Assembly (NCBI GenBank): GCA_031291675.1
Contig: JARLIO010000062.1
Span: forward strand, 1-64,000
Source: Azospirillaceae bacterium
GTDB taxonomy: Bacteria > Pseudomonadota > Alphaproteobacteria > Azospirillales > Azospirillaceae
Length of the DNA stretch: 64,000 nt
Direction: 5' to 3'
The notes beneath the pieces are model-generated. The model was not told where the DNA came from, made no database searches, and saw nothing but the letters and a program-made list of their open reading frames with translations. A program made the position numbers and the translations under genes. Below, in pieces: positions 26,120 through 35,483 of this stretch. Within the stretch, counting starts at the first letter, position 1. Each line of letters begins with the position of its first letter.

Positions 26120-26383
26120 CAGGCTGTATCCTATCCGAAAAACCCAAACGCTTGGGAAAGAGATTTGCGGATATGCTGAACCGGGAGAATGTTCAAGGGG
26201 AAACGTTGTGGTGGCCGGATCGAGAAAGACGGATAACGGAGCTTGTGGCGCAGCAAATGTGTCGCGTTGCCCCATTTGCGAACAGGGAGGGCGAACAGGT
26301 GAAACTGTCCATCAGTGACAGCGGCTCGCCGGGCTGGCACGGATCGAAGCGCCGTCTATCGTAAAATCAAGGCTTTGGAGGAC

Positions 26384-27742
26384 ATGATGATGGTGGTGAC
26401 GACCGGGGACAGCGAGGCGCTGACGGCGCTGCTGATCAGCGGCGGCGACGCCCGTCTGGCGCTCGATCCGGCGACGGGCCTCAACAAATATTACTGTCCG
26501 CCGCGACCCGACCCTGAAATCCTCTGTTTCTCGTCCTGCACCGCGTCACCGATCACCCTTGAGGGGATGGCGGCGGCGCGCGCCGTCTGGACCCGGCTGC
26601 GCGCCGCCGGCGCAGCACCCGCGGAGCCGGAGGCGCGTCAGGCCGTGGCGGCCGAGATCGCGGCGCGGCTCAGCCGTCTGTATGGGCTGGAGGGTCTGGC
26701 CACGGTGCTGCTGTCACCCTCGGGGACGGACGCGACGCTGCTGCTGGCGGGCCTGCTGACGGCGGAGCAGCCCGGAATTCCCTTATGCAATATCATGGTG
26801 GCCGCGGCCGAGACCGGGGCCGGGGTCCCGTTGGCGGCGGCCGGCCGGAATTTTTCGCCGACCACGGCGGATGCGCCGGGCCCGCGGTTCGGTGAGGCCG
26901 TGACCGGCTTTCCGCCCGGCATGGTGACGATCCCGATCCCGCTGCGTCGCGACGATGGCACGGTCCGCCCGGCGGATGAGGTTGATGCCGACTTCGCGGC
27001 CGCGGTCGCCGCGGCGCCGGGACGGCCTGTGGTCCATTGGATGGAAGGATCCAAGACCGGCCTGCGGGCGCCGCACCAGGTGCCCGCCGGGACCGAGGTT
27101 GTTGTCGACGCCTGTCAGGCGCGCCTGACGCCGGAACGCCTGACAGGCTATCTGCGCCGCGGTTGGCCGGTGCTGCTGACCGGGTCGAAATTCTTTGGCG
27201 GGCCCTCGTTCAGCGGGGCCGTGCTGTTCCCGCAATCGCGTTGGGCGGCGCTTGACCTTGACGCACTGCCGGCGGGGCTCGGCACGGATCACAGCGGCAG
27301 CCATCCGGCCCCGGCCGCCGGGACGCTGTTGCGCTGGGCGGCCGCGCTGGACGAGATGGAACGGTTTTCGGCGCAGACACCGGCCGCGGTCCGCAGCGCG
27401 ATGGCCCGGCTGTCGGCAACCCTGAGCGACCGCATCGCGACGACACCGGGCCTGGTGCCAGCGCCGCCGGCGCCGGCGGATGATCCGCTGGCCTGGCCGG
27501 AGACCATCCACAGCTTTGCCGTGCGCGATCCGGCCGATCGGTCGCGCTTGCTGACGATCAGCGAATTGCGCGGCCTGTACCAGGCGCTGGCCGGCGCCGG
27601 GATTCTGGTCGGCCAACCGGTTGGCATCGGGGCGGCGTTCGGCGGGCTGCGGCTTGCCATCGGGGCCCGCAACCTGCGCGATGATGATCCGGCCGCCTCT
27701 CTCGACCGCCTGTTCACCACGCTGCGCCGGCTGATCGCCTGA
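26384..27742 (+). CDS. Fold-type I PLP-dependent enzyme, unassigned
   Basis: 452 aa; GGAGG directly precedes a run of three ATG codons (26384, 26387, 26390). Segments typical of aminotransferase-fold enzymes: LLSPSGTDATLLLAGLL (phosphate/pyridine contact), VVVDACQARL with the ring-nitrogen Asp at 242, and VLLTGSKFFGGPSFSG with the Schiff-base Lys at 269. It is not a clear match to a named aminotransferase or desulfurase. The N-terminal NKYYCPPRPDPEILCFSSCT is Cys-rich. It converges on the P-type ATPase gene. In-frame sequence just upstream (TDRSAVYRKIKALE) looks like an HTH tail and may be a gene remnant. Confidence 0.7.
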   Translation: MMMVVTTGDSEALTALLISGGDARLALDPATGLNKYYCPPRPDPEILCFSSCTASPITLEGMAAARAVWTRLRAAGAAPAEPEARQAVAAEIAARLSRLYGLEGLATVLLSPSGTDATLLLAGLLTAEQPGIPLCNIMVAAAETGAGVPLAAAGRNFSPTTADAPGPRFGEAVTGFPPGMVTIPIPLRRDDGTVRPADEVDADFAAAVAAAPGRPVVHWMEGSKTGLRAPHQVPAGTEVVVDACQARLTPERLTGYLRRGWPVLLTGSKFFGGPSFSGAVLFPQSRWAALDLDALPAGLGTDHSGSHPAPAAGTLLRWAAALDEMERFSAQTPAAVRSAMARLSATLSDRIATTPGLVPAPPAPADDPLAWPETIHSFAVRDPADRSRLLTISELRGLYQALAGAGILVGQPVGIGAAFGGLRLAIGARNLRDDDPAASLDRLFTTLRRLIA

Positions 27743-27774
27743 TGCCGGGATAACACGCCGGCGTCAAGCTCCGC

Positions 27775-30099
27775 TCAGGCGATGGCAAGGCGCCGGAACA
27801 GGATGGTCTTCACGCCGTCGAGGCAAAAGGCCAGGACGATGGCGGCACCGAACAGGCCGGCGACGATCATCGCCGGCAGCGGCGTCATCAGGATGCCGCG
27901 GATCGCCAGCGTGCTGAACAGCGCGACGTCGAGAATCGACGAGGCGATCAACCACGAACCGGGCCGGGACGCCCACAGATGCCGGCGTTCGCGCGCGACA
28001 TAGAAAATCGCCTGGCCGCTGAACACCAGCGTGACCACGGTCAATGTGCGCAACGCATCATCGCCGAGGCCAAGGGCAAAGCGGCCGACCACGAGCAGAG
28101 CGACACAGAAGACGAGATCGCAAACACCGCGAATGACACCCGCGATGGTGATGTTGCCGATGCGCCAGACATTGGGCGCCGACGACGCCCGGACATTGTC
28201 GGTCGCCGATGACAGCGCCAGGAAATCCCCGGCCACCATCATCAGCACCATCAGCAACGGTGTCAGCACCGCGGTTCCGGTGATGGCCAGCCCCGCCAGC
28301 AAAAGCAGGACCTGGACCACCTTGTGGATGATCGAGCGCAGCGTATAGGTCAGAACACGCTGAAAGGTGGTACGCCCTTCCTCAATGGCGGCCACGATAC
28401 CGCCGAGGCCGGGTTCGGTCAGGACGATCCCGGCGGCCGATTTGGCGATATCGGTCGCGGTGAACACGGCGATACCCATTTGCGCCTACCGCAAGGCCGG
28501 GGCGTCGTTGGCGCCGTCGCCACACATGCCGACGACATGGCCACCGCGTTGAAAGGCCTGAACCAGCGCGTATTTATCCTCGGGCAGGACGCCGGCAAAG
28601 ACGCCGAAATCGCCAGTGTCGATATCGCGCGGCAAGGGCACGGTCGTGAAACTGGGGCCGGTGATCCCGACGGCGTCGGCAACCACGCGGGCGGTCATTG
28701 CCGCGTCGCCGGTCACCATCACCGTGCGAACGCCCAGGTCGCGCAACTGGCGGATCAGAGCCGCCGATTCGGCCCGGGGCGGATCGCTCAGCGCGATCAC
28801 GCCGGCAAGGCGCAGCGCCCCGGGCGATCCGATCGCAACAGCCAGAACGCGCAAACCCTTGGCCGAAAAGCCTTCCGCGATCGCCGCAGCCGGCGGCGAC
28901 GCCGCGGCGATCGCCGCGACGACCGAAAAGGCGCCCTTGACGATTGTCATCGCCTGGCCCTGGGCGTCGGTGACCGCGGCCTCGGCCATTTTTTTCGCCG
29001 GATCAAAGGGCGTGAATGTGACGAGGGTCCAACCCGGCCCGGCTGTCGCCCGGGACGCGGCGCGGATGGCGGCATCCAGCGGATCGGCACCACCGTCGGA
29101 ACTCGCCAGCGCCGCCAATGTCAGGACCTGCGCCTCATCAAACCCCGGCAGCGCCCGGCAGGCGGTGACCGCGAGCGCATTGCGGGTCAGCGTTCCCGTC
29201 TTGTCGGCACAGAGAATATCCATGCCCGCCGCTTCATCGAGCGCCGAGAGGCGCGTCGGCAGCACGCCGCGCCGTGCCACGGCCCGGGCCCCGACCGTCG
29301 CCGCCAGGGTGAACATCGACGGCAGGGCCACCGGAATCGAGGCCAGAATGGCGACCAGCACCAGGGGGACGATTTGCGCCCAGGGCAGCGACAGATGGAC
29401 GGCAAAGGCCATCAACAGGAGGGTCACGCCGCCGTTGAACACCGCGAGATTGCGCACCACGCGGAACACCGCCTTTTGTTCGGTACTTTCGATATGGGCG
29501 GTGCGGATCAGTTCGGCGCTGCGCCCGAATTTGCTGCGCGCTCCCGTTGCGGTGACGACCGCCACCGCCTCGCCGCGACGGATCAGGGCGCCGGCATAAG
29601 TCTCGAACCCGGCACCGGCGTCGATGGCCACCGATTCACCGGTCAGCATCGATTGGTCGACCAGGACCGATCCGTTGATCAAACGCACATCGGCAGGGAC
29701 GATGGCACCGAGCGACAGCTTGACCACGTCACCCTCAACCAGCCCGGTCGCGGGCTGTGTCGTCCAGACACCGTCGCGGCGCACCGACGCGGTGACGGCC
29801 AGGCGGGATTTCAGGGCTTCGAGCGTCGCCTGGGCGCGGCCTTCCTGGAAAAAACCCAGGCCGGCATTGAACAGCAGAAGGCAGGCGATCGCCGCGGCTT
29901 CGGCATCGGCGCCGATCACCACTTGCAGCACGATCGCCGCCTCGAGCATCCAGGGCACCGGCGCCCAGAATTTTTTCAGGGCCCGGTCGATCGGATGCGG
30001 GGTCGCATCCTGAACCGCATTGGTGCCGTCGGCGGCGAGGCGTCGCCGCGCCTCGTCGCTGGTCACACCGGCCGCCGGATCGCGGGCGTTCATCGTCAT
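27775..30099 (-). pseudogene. P-type (plasma-membrane H+-ATPase-like) ATPase interrupted by an amber codon
   Basis: Start ATG 30099 with AGAGG upstream. A continuous frame of 775 codons encodes a P-type ATPase: membrane helices, LTGESVAI, DKTGTLT with the phospho-Asp at 299, KGAFSVVAA, MVTGDAAMTARVVAD, GMCGDGANDAPALR. Then TAG (28486-28488, codon 538), then AQMGIAVFTATDIAKSAAGI and the last six membrane helices to 27775. Nearly all relatives read APALKQAQMGIAV or similar here, so TAG replaces a CAG (Gln) by one C-to-T change. The order and length suit the P3A proton-pump group. The truncated product would lack the C-terminal membrane half and should be inactive, unless the amber is suppressed or a sequence error. 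Confidence 0.8.
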
Positions 30100-30287
30100 G
30101 GACGACCTCTGTTGTCTTGAGCCGCGCCCGCTGGGCAATGCGGTTTCGACTGTAGGCGTTGTCGCCGAAGCGGTATGAGCCTCGGAATCTACGCAGCCGG
30201 AATATCGGACGTCATTTCGCTCATGATCGGGTCGTGCAGCGCCATCATGGTGCCCATGGCGTTGCGGATTTGGCAGCCACCGCACCA

Positions 30288-30443
30288 GTTCTCATTTTGG
30301 CTGTCGGCCCGCGGGCTGTCGCCCGCACCCGCTCGGGGTGAACCCCGAATCCTCTTCTATTCTGACAAAAACAAAGGGGGTCTGGGGCATCGCCCCCGTT
30401 GGGTTTGGGCGAAAGCCCGACGCGTCGTCGCCAAAAGGAGAAC
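30288..30443. repeat. 156-bp palindromic repeat element, copy 2
   Basis: Inverted copy of 7172-7325. Ends gttctcattttgg and ccaaaaggagaac, one mismatch from a perfect 13-bp terminal inverted repeat. It fills most of the spacer 30100-30500 between the ATPase and the VbhA/Fic pair; no gene is seen in the rest of that spacer. Confidence 0.75.
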
Positions 30444-30500
30444 CGCTGCAGCCACCGCACGAAATTTGCTTTACACCCCCGCCCATGCTACAAATCAACC

Positions 30501-30746
30501 ATGAGTAATTGCGATCCCCCCAAAGCTTCGCCAAGCACCATGCACGTCCCGCCACGGCGTCCCGGCTCGCCCGGACCACGGGGCGTCATTCTTGGCCGCG
30601 CCGCCTTCGCCCGCATCAGCGCCGTTGAAGGGATCGAGCTAACCCCAGAGATGCGCGAGACGATGGAGCGATTTGACCACGACGGTGTGGATGCCGAAGA
30701 CCGCCGCAGCCAGATCGTCGCGCGGTTCGCACAACCGGGCCGCTGA
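30501..30746 (+). CDS. VbhA-like antitoxin of a Fic system
   Basis: 81 aa from ATG 30501. The C-terminal half GRAAFARISAVEGIELTPEM, then RFDHDGVDAEDRRSQIVARF, matches the antitoxin_VbhA pattern: an inhibitory helix whose Glu (in VEGIELTPE) blocks the Fic ATP site. It ends 8 bases before the Fic gene. In intact systems it holds the Fic AMP-transferase inactive. Here the toxin frame is shifted (see next feature). Confidence 0.75.
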   Translation: MSNCDPPKASPSTMHVPPRRPGSPGPRGVILGRAAFARISAVEGIELTPEMRETMERFDHDGVDAEDRRSQIVARFAQPGR

Positions 30747-30754
30747 CGGGAGCA

Positions 30755-31331
30755 ATGTACGAAAGCGGCCCCGACCCTTACTGTTATCCGGGCACCCGCG
30801 TTCTCAAAAACCGCCTTGGCTTGCACGATCAGGCTGAACTCGATGCCTTCGAGGCGATCATTACGGCACAACGCGGCGAAGAGCCCTTGCCACAGGGGCG
30901 CTTTGGCTACGCCCATTACCGGGCGGTTCATCGGCATCTGTTCCAAGATGTCTTCGCCTGGGCGGGTCAGATTCGCACCGTGCGTATCGCCAAGGGCGAC
31001 AGCATGTTCTGTTATCCCGAACATATCGATGCGGAAATGCGCCGCTTGTTCACGCACCTGCGGGATGAAAACTTCCTGCGGGGGCCTGTCCGTAGCGGCC
31101 TTCGCCCGTGGCGCGGCGCACGTTCTCGCGGAATTGAACGCGATTCATGCTTTCCGCGAAGGCAATGGGCGCACACAGCTTGCCTATCTGGCCTTGCTGG
31201 CCCTGCAAGCAGGGCACCCGCTGGCGTTCGAGCGCATGAATCCTGCCGCCATGCTGTCGGCGATGATCGCGAGCTTCAAGGCGGACGAAAAGCCCTTGGC
31301 GGCGCTGTTTGAGGAATTGGTGAAGCCATGA
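30755..31331 (+). pseudogene. fic: Fic/DOC-family AMP-transferase, frameshifted in a G-run
   Basis: ATG 30755 with GGGAG upstream. The first frame gives MYESGPDPYCYPGTRVLKNR to DENFLRG, including VFAWAGQIRTVRIAKGD. The family continues in the next frame from about 31085: LSVAAFARGAAHVLAELNAI then HAFREGNGRTQLA and the C-terminal helices, ending at 31331. The shift is explained by one extra G in the run at 31080-31084. The active-site motif is HAFREGNGR, where most Fic proteins have HPF; the catalytic His, acidic residue and Arg are kept. Fic enzymes AMPylate target proteins. As written the product would stop without its catalytic loop; a homopolymer sequencing error or slippage is possible. 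Confidence 0.75.
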
Positions 31332-31544
31332 ACCAACGCGTTGCTGTTTCCTCAATCCACCCCGTTTTCGGCGGAATTCTGCGACCAACCCGTCTTGGCG
31401 TTCTCATTTTGTTCGCTTATGCGTATCAGAAGGCCGTTTCGTTCGTTCTGGCCAAGTGAGCGGATTGCTTTCGGTGAGCCCGCTTTGCTGCTGACCGCCG
31501 CGGGAGGTCGCTTGTCCCCGCGGCGATCGATGGATGTCGCCGTT
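31332..31544. other. Spacer between fic and livK ends
   Basis: No gene. A perfect 9-bp stem cgccgcggg / cccgcggcg (31496-31525) lies just downstream of livK on the minus strand and may act in termination, although no T-run follows it. The word gttctcatttt at about 31410 resembles the end of the palindromic elements at 7172 and 30288. Confidence 0.35.
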
Positions 31545-32732
31545 TTACTGTTTCAGGAGATACGAGAGCGGGATCGGCTCGGCGATGGTCCAGTCGCCGA
31601 CGACACTCGGTTTGCCCTTGTTGACGTCGACGATGAGATACTTGCCCTTGTTTTGATGGTGCAACTCACTGGTAAACGTACGCGGTCCGAACAGGGTGGG
31701 CTCGTCCTTCATGGCTTCCAGCTTGGCGGTGACCGCATCGGCGTCGGTCGTGCCAGCGCGGGCGACGGCCTTCGCCCAGACGTCGATCAGCACATAGCCA
31801 GGATAGACATATTGGCTGGAGGGATCGCCACCGGTTGCGGCCTTGTACTTGGCATTGAAGACGGTAACGTCCTTGTTCGGGTCATCGCCGTAGATCGAAC
31901 CCTGCACCGGTACGTAAAAATCGGAGAGGTCGGGCGTGGCGGAGAGCCAATAGCTGCCGTCGACGCTGGAGCCATTGAGGATCATTGAGGTGATGCCGGC
32001 CGCGCGGATCTGCTTGATGGCACTGACGACGCCAGGCATCATCGAGCACAGCATGATGGCGTCAGGCGGCTTGGGCAGGCTCTTGATGCGCGTGATTTGT
32101 GCGGCGATGCTCGTGTCTTCGTTCTTGAAGGTATCGCTGCCGACCAGCTTGGCGTCCTTCATTTTCGGGAGCTGCCAATCGAAGCCATCGCAAACGCCCT
32201 TATTATATTCGGTCCAGGTATCGAGAAGCCGATAGTAGGTCCGGGCGTTCTTCTTGTTATAGGACCAGTCGACCATCGTCGCACCCTGAACCGCCGCCAA
32301 TATCGACGCCGAGAAGCTATGCGGACCGACGCCTTGGATACCGGCCTTGACCGATTCAGCGCAGAGGAACATGGAAATCTTGCCGGCCGCTTCGGCGGCC
32401 AGCGCGGCCGGCGAACCGAAGTCATAGTCGCAGGACACGATGACGAGATCGGCGCCCTTATCGATGACCTCAAGGCCGGCCTTGGCGCCTTCGGCGCGGT
32501 CGGTCTTGGTATCGGCGGTCACGACCTTGATCTGGCGACCCAGCAGACCGCCCGCCTTGTTGATCTCATCGATACGGATCAGGGCCGCATCCTGGGCGGG
32601 CTTGTCATAGGCCTGCATGAAGCCCGATGACGCGGTTGCAAATCCGACCACAATATCGGCGGCTTGGGCGGACGCGCCGAGCGAAAGCCCAGCCATCAGC
32701 ATTCCGAATGCAATTTTCGTAAGATGTCTCAT
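31545..32732 (-). CDS. livK: Branched-chain-type ABC transporter substrate-binding protein
   Basis: 395 aa from ATG 32732 (GGAGAG upstream); signal peptide MRHLTKIAFGMLMAGLSLGA then SAQAADIV. Periplasmic type I binding protein: VVGFATASSGFMQAYDKPAQ, INKAGGLLGRQIKVVTADTK and ADLVIVSCDYDFGSPAALAA match the Leu/Ile/Val, amide and urea branch. It is the last gene of the operon, after livM. In the context of PxpABC and HyuAB it probably captures a lactam, hydantoin or amide rather than leucine. A much longer open frame upstream overlaps livM and is not real coding. Confidence 0.88.
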   Translation of the reverse strand: MRHLTKIAFGMLMAGLSLGASAQAADIVVGFATASSGFMQAYDKPAQDAALIRIDEINKAGGLLGRQIKVVTADTKTDRAEGAKAGLEVIDKGADLVIVSCDYDFGSPAALAAEAAGKISMFLCAESVKAGIQGVGPHSFSASILAAVQGATMVDWSYNKKNARTYYRLLDTWTEYNKGVCDGFDWQLPKMKDAKLVGSDTFKNEDTSIAAQITRIKSLPKPPDAIMLCSMMPGVVSAIKQIRAAGITSMILNGSSVDGSYWLSATPDLSDFYVPVQGSIYGDDPNKDVTVFNAKYKAATGGDPSSQYVYPGYVLIDVWAKAVARAGTTDADAVTAKLEAMKDEPTLFGPRTFTSELHHQNKGKYLIVDVNKGKPSVVGDWTIAEPIPLSYLLKQ

Positions 32733-32752
32733 GATGGTCTCTCCACTAACGC

Positions 32753-33841
32753 TCATGCACTTGCTCCTTCCGATACCCCGTCCTTGATTGAACTTTTCTG
32801 GCGTGAGGATCGTTCCGAGAAGGGCCAACCAGACCAGGACAATTCCTGGTTCCGGGTGAGCCCCGAAGGCCGGAAGATCAGAATGACGATCATCACCCCG
32901 CCGATCGCGATCTCCTGCGTACCGTGCGGCAGCGCCCAGGTCTGGTTGCCGATCGCGATGCCTTTTTCGAGCGTGCGCAGCAGTTCGATGATCGCCGAGA
33001 GGACGACCACGCCGACAACGGCGCCGGACAGGCTGTTCATGCCGCCGACGACGAGCATCGACAGCGAGATGAAGGTGAGCCCGAGATAAAAGGCGTCCGG
33101 CGTCAGGACGCCGAGGAAGTGCGCGTAGAGGGCGCCGGCGGCGCCCAGGATCATCCCGCTGACAACGAAGGCCTTGAGGCGTTCGCGAGCGATATCGACG
33201 CCCGATGCGGCCGCGGCGATGGCCTCGTCGCGCGCAGATCGGAGTGCCAGCCCCGAGCGGGAGATGGCGTACAAATAGGCGACGATGACGGCAAGTTCGG
33301 CGCCGGCAAAGCCCGTCCACAGGTCGGTCTTGCGCGGGATGCCGACAATCGAACTGGTGGCGCCGGTGACGGTCTCCCAGTTGGAATAGACCGTGTTGAT
33401 CATCGCCAGCATGGCGAAAGTGGCGATCGAACCCGTAATGCCGGACAACCGGACCAGTATCTTGCCGAAAAGATAGGCGAAGATGCCGGCGAACAGTGTG
33501 GCAAGCGTAATCGAGAGCGAGAAGGACAACTGGTTGTGGGAGATGATCTCCGGCAGGCCGCGCAGCGAATATTTCTTCATGGCCGGCGGGATCGTGAACC
33601 AGGCGGTCGCATAAGCGCCCATGCACATGAAGCCGATATGGCCGAAGCTGACGACGCCGGAGTTGCCGATGAACGTATAAAGCCCGACGACGACCATCAC
33701 GCGGATGAAGACTTCCACGATTGTGCGCGTGAAGATGCCGTTGTTCACCCAGAGCGAGAGGCCGGCGACCGCCAGCAGGATCAGCGTCAGGATGATCGGG
33801 GTCGAAATCGTGCGGGCAAGGACCGATTTGCGTGCCACCAT
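32753..33841 (-). CDS. livM: Branched-chain-type ABC transporter permease LivM
   Basis: 362 aa from ATG 33841, two bases after the livH stop. About ten hydrophobic helices; GNSGVVSFGHIGFMCMGAYA is the LivM N-terminal signature and SARDEAIAAAASGVDIAR the EAA-like loop that docks the ATPase. Inner-membrane half of the transport channel with LivH. The C-terminal 40 residues are hydrophilic and Ser/Arg-rich, longer than usual. Confidence 0.9.
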   Translation of the reverse strand: MVARKSVLARTISTPIILTLILLAVAGLSLWVNNGIFTRTIVEVFIRVMVVVGLYTFIGNSGVVSFGHIGFMCMGAYATAWFTIPPAMKKYSLRGLPEIISHNQLSFSLSITLATLFAGIFAYLFGKILVRLSGITGSIATFAMLAMINTVYSNWETVTGATSSIVGIPRKTDLWTGFAGAELAVIVAYLYAISRSGLALRSARDEAIAAAASGVDIARERLKAFVVSGMILGAAGALYAHFLGVLTPDAFYLGLTFISLSMLVVGGMNSLSGAVVGVVVLSAIIELLRTLEKGIAIGNQTWALPHGTQEIAIGGVMIVILIFRPSGLTRNQELSWSGWPFSERSSRQKSSIKDGVSEGASA

Positions 33842-33843
33842 GA

Positions 33844-34758
33844 TCAGACCCTCTGTTTCGCTGATCTGGCGACGAACAGTCCGTTCGGCCGCCAAATCAG
33901 GGTGACGATGACCGCGCCGTAGACGAAGGCATCGCGGAATGGCCGGGCATCAAGCGGCAGCACAACTTGCATCAGGACGCTCGCAGCGCCGATAAGATAG
34001 CCTGCGGTGACCGCGCCGGTGAGACTGCCGAGGCCGCCGATGACCGTGGCGATGAAGGCGATAAGCATGACCGAGGCGCCCATCTGGATGTCGACCGTGC
34101 CGGTCTGGGTCACCAGGATGAGCCCGGTCGTGGCGGCCAGCATGCCGGAGAGCGCGAAGGCAAGCATGATCACGCGGTTGGCGCGAACGCCGAGCATGCG
34201 GGCCATGGTGAAGTTCTCCGCGGCCGCCCGCATTTCCAGGCCATAGCGGCTGCGCTTCAGGAACAGCGTCAACAGGCCGAGGATGCCCAGCGTGATCGCA
34301 ACGGTGACGATCTGCAGCAGCGGCACGCGGGCGCCGAGAAAGCCGATCGATTCGCCGAGACTCTCCCAGAGGTTGATCGACTTCGGCCGGCTCGAATAGA
34401 GCATCAACAGGAAGTAGCGGATGACGAAGCCGAGTGCGAAGGAGGCGATCATCATCGTCGCCGGATTGGCCTTGCGGAAGCGGCGAAAGACGATGATCTC
34501 GGAGAGCACCGACAGGCCGGCGCCGATCAGCAGGATCAACGGGATCAACAGCACCGTCGGCAGGTGGCCGGCGAAGACGACCGCGGCCGCATCGATCGAG
34601 GGCCACAGCAGCGCGAAGACACAGAAGGCGATCGTGTCGCCGTGGGCGAAGTTCACCAGCCGCATGACGCCGAAGATAAGCGCGATGCCGAGCGCGCCCA
34701 GCGCATAGAGGCTGCCAAGACTGAGTGCATCAATGATGATCTGGATGATTTCGGTCAC
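33844..34758 (-). CDS. livH: Branched-chain-type ABC transporter permease LivH
   Basis: 304 aa. LGSLYALGALGIALIFGVMR and LVNFAHGDTIAF at the N-terminus are classic LivH; MRAAAENFTMARMLGVRANR is the cytoplasmic coupling loop. Eight to nine membrane helices. Ends 3 bases before livM starts and begins 2 bases after livF ends, so it is translated from the shared mRNA. Confidence 0.92.
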   Translation of the reverse strand: MTEIIQIIIDALSLGSLYALGALGIALIFGVMRLVNFAHGDTIAFCVFALLWPSIDAAAVVFAGHLPTVLLIPLILLIGAGLSVLSEIIVFRRFRKANPATMMIASFALGFVIRYFLLMLYSSRPKSINLWESLGESIGFLGARVPLLQIVTVAITLGILGLLTLFLKRSRYGLEMRAAAENFTMARMLGVRANRVIMLAFALSGMLAATTGLILVTQTGTVDIQMGASVMLIAFIATVIGGLGSLTGAVTAGYLIGAASVLMQVVLPLDARPFRDAFVYGAVIVTLIWRPNGLFVARSAKQRV

Positions 34759-34760
34759 GG

Positions 34761-35483
34761 TCAGTGGTCTCCATAGCCGAAATAGGCCTTTTTCAACGCA
34801 TCGCCCCGGACCAGTTCGCGCGCGTCACCTTCCAGGACCACTTCACCGGAGCGCATCAACACCATGCGGCCGCCGGTCAGCATGGCGCGCGCCGAGCTTT
34901 GCTCAACGATGAGCAGGGTGAGGCCCTGGGCGTCGCGCAGCTTCAGGAGGGTCGCATAGACATCGTCGATGACTTTGGGCGCGAGGCCGAGCGACGGTTC
35001 GTCGATGGCGATGAGCTTGGGCTTTGCCATCAGCGCGCGCCCGATGACCAGCATCTGCTGCTGGCCGCCGGAGAGCACGCCCGCCGGCCGGTGCCGGCGC
35101 TCCGCCAGCATCGGGAACACCGAATAGACCGTCTCCAGATCGCGGATGGCGGCGTCCTTGTCGGCGCGCATACCGACCCCGACCCGCAGGTTTTCGTCGA
35201 TCGTCAGACCGCTGAAGACGTCGCGCCCCTCGGGCACCATGGAAAAGCCGAGCCGCGCGATGTCCTCGGGCGCCTTACCGGCGACGGCAGTGCCGGCAAA
35301 TGTGATCGCGCCTTCGCGGATTGGAACGACACCGGCGATCGCCTTCAACAACGTCGACTTGCCGGCGCCGTTCGGGCCGGTGACGAACAGGCTCTCGCCC
35401 TCCTTCACCGAGATGCTTGCCCGGCGCAGGGCGGTCAATTGGCCGTAGCGGACGCTGATGCCGTCGACTGTCAGGAGCGTCAT
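34761..35483 (-). CDS. livF: Branched-chain-type ABC transporter ATPase LivF
   Basis: 240 aa. Walker A GPNGAGKSTLLKA, signature LSGGQQQMLVIGRAL, Walker B LIAIDEPSLGLAPK, H-loop in LLIVEQSS. Cytoplasmic ATPase that pairs with LivG to power uptake. Overlaps the end of livG by 4 bases (ATGA), indicating coupled translation. Confidence 0.93.
   Translation of the reverse strand: MTLLTVDGISVRYGQLTALRRASISVKEGESLFVTGPNGAGKSTLLKAIAGVVPIREGAITFAGTAVAGKAPEDIARLGFSMVPEGRDVFSGLTIDENLRVGVGMRADKDAAIRDLETVYSVFPMLAERRHRPAGVLSGGQQQMLVIGRALMAKPKLIAIDEPSLGLAPKVIDDVYATLLKLRDAQGLTLLIVEQSSARAMLTGGRMVLMRSGEVVLEGDARELVRGDALKKAYFGYGDH

Noticed and set aside
28486-28488. TAG as pyrrolysine
   Set aside because: Relatives have Gln here and pyrrolysine is not expected in this lineage; a CAG-to-TAG change is simpler.
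28324-30120. 598-codon plus-strand frame opposite the P-type ATPase
   Set aside because: Antisense shadow; the minus strand shows all P-type ATPase motifs across the same interval.
31545-33626. A continuous 693-codon open frame covering livK and much of livM
   Set aside because: The part upstream of 32732 overlaps the real livM frame and has Arg/His/Gly-rich shadow composition; a signal peptide and GGAGAG mark the true livK start.
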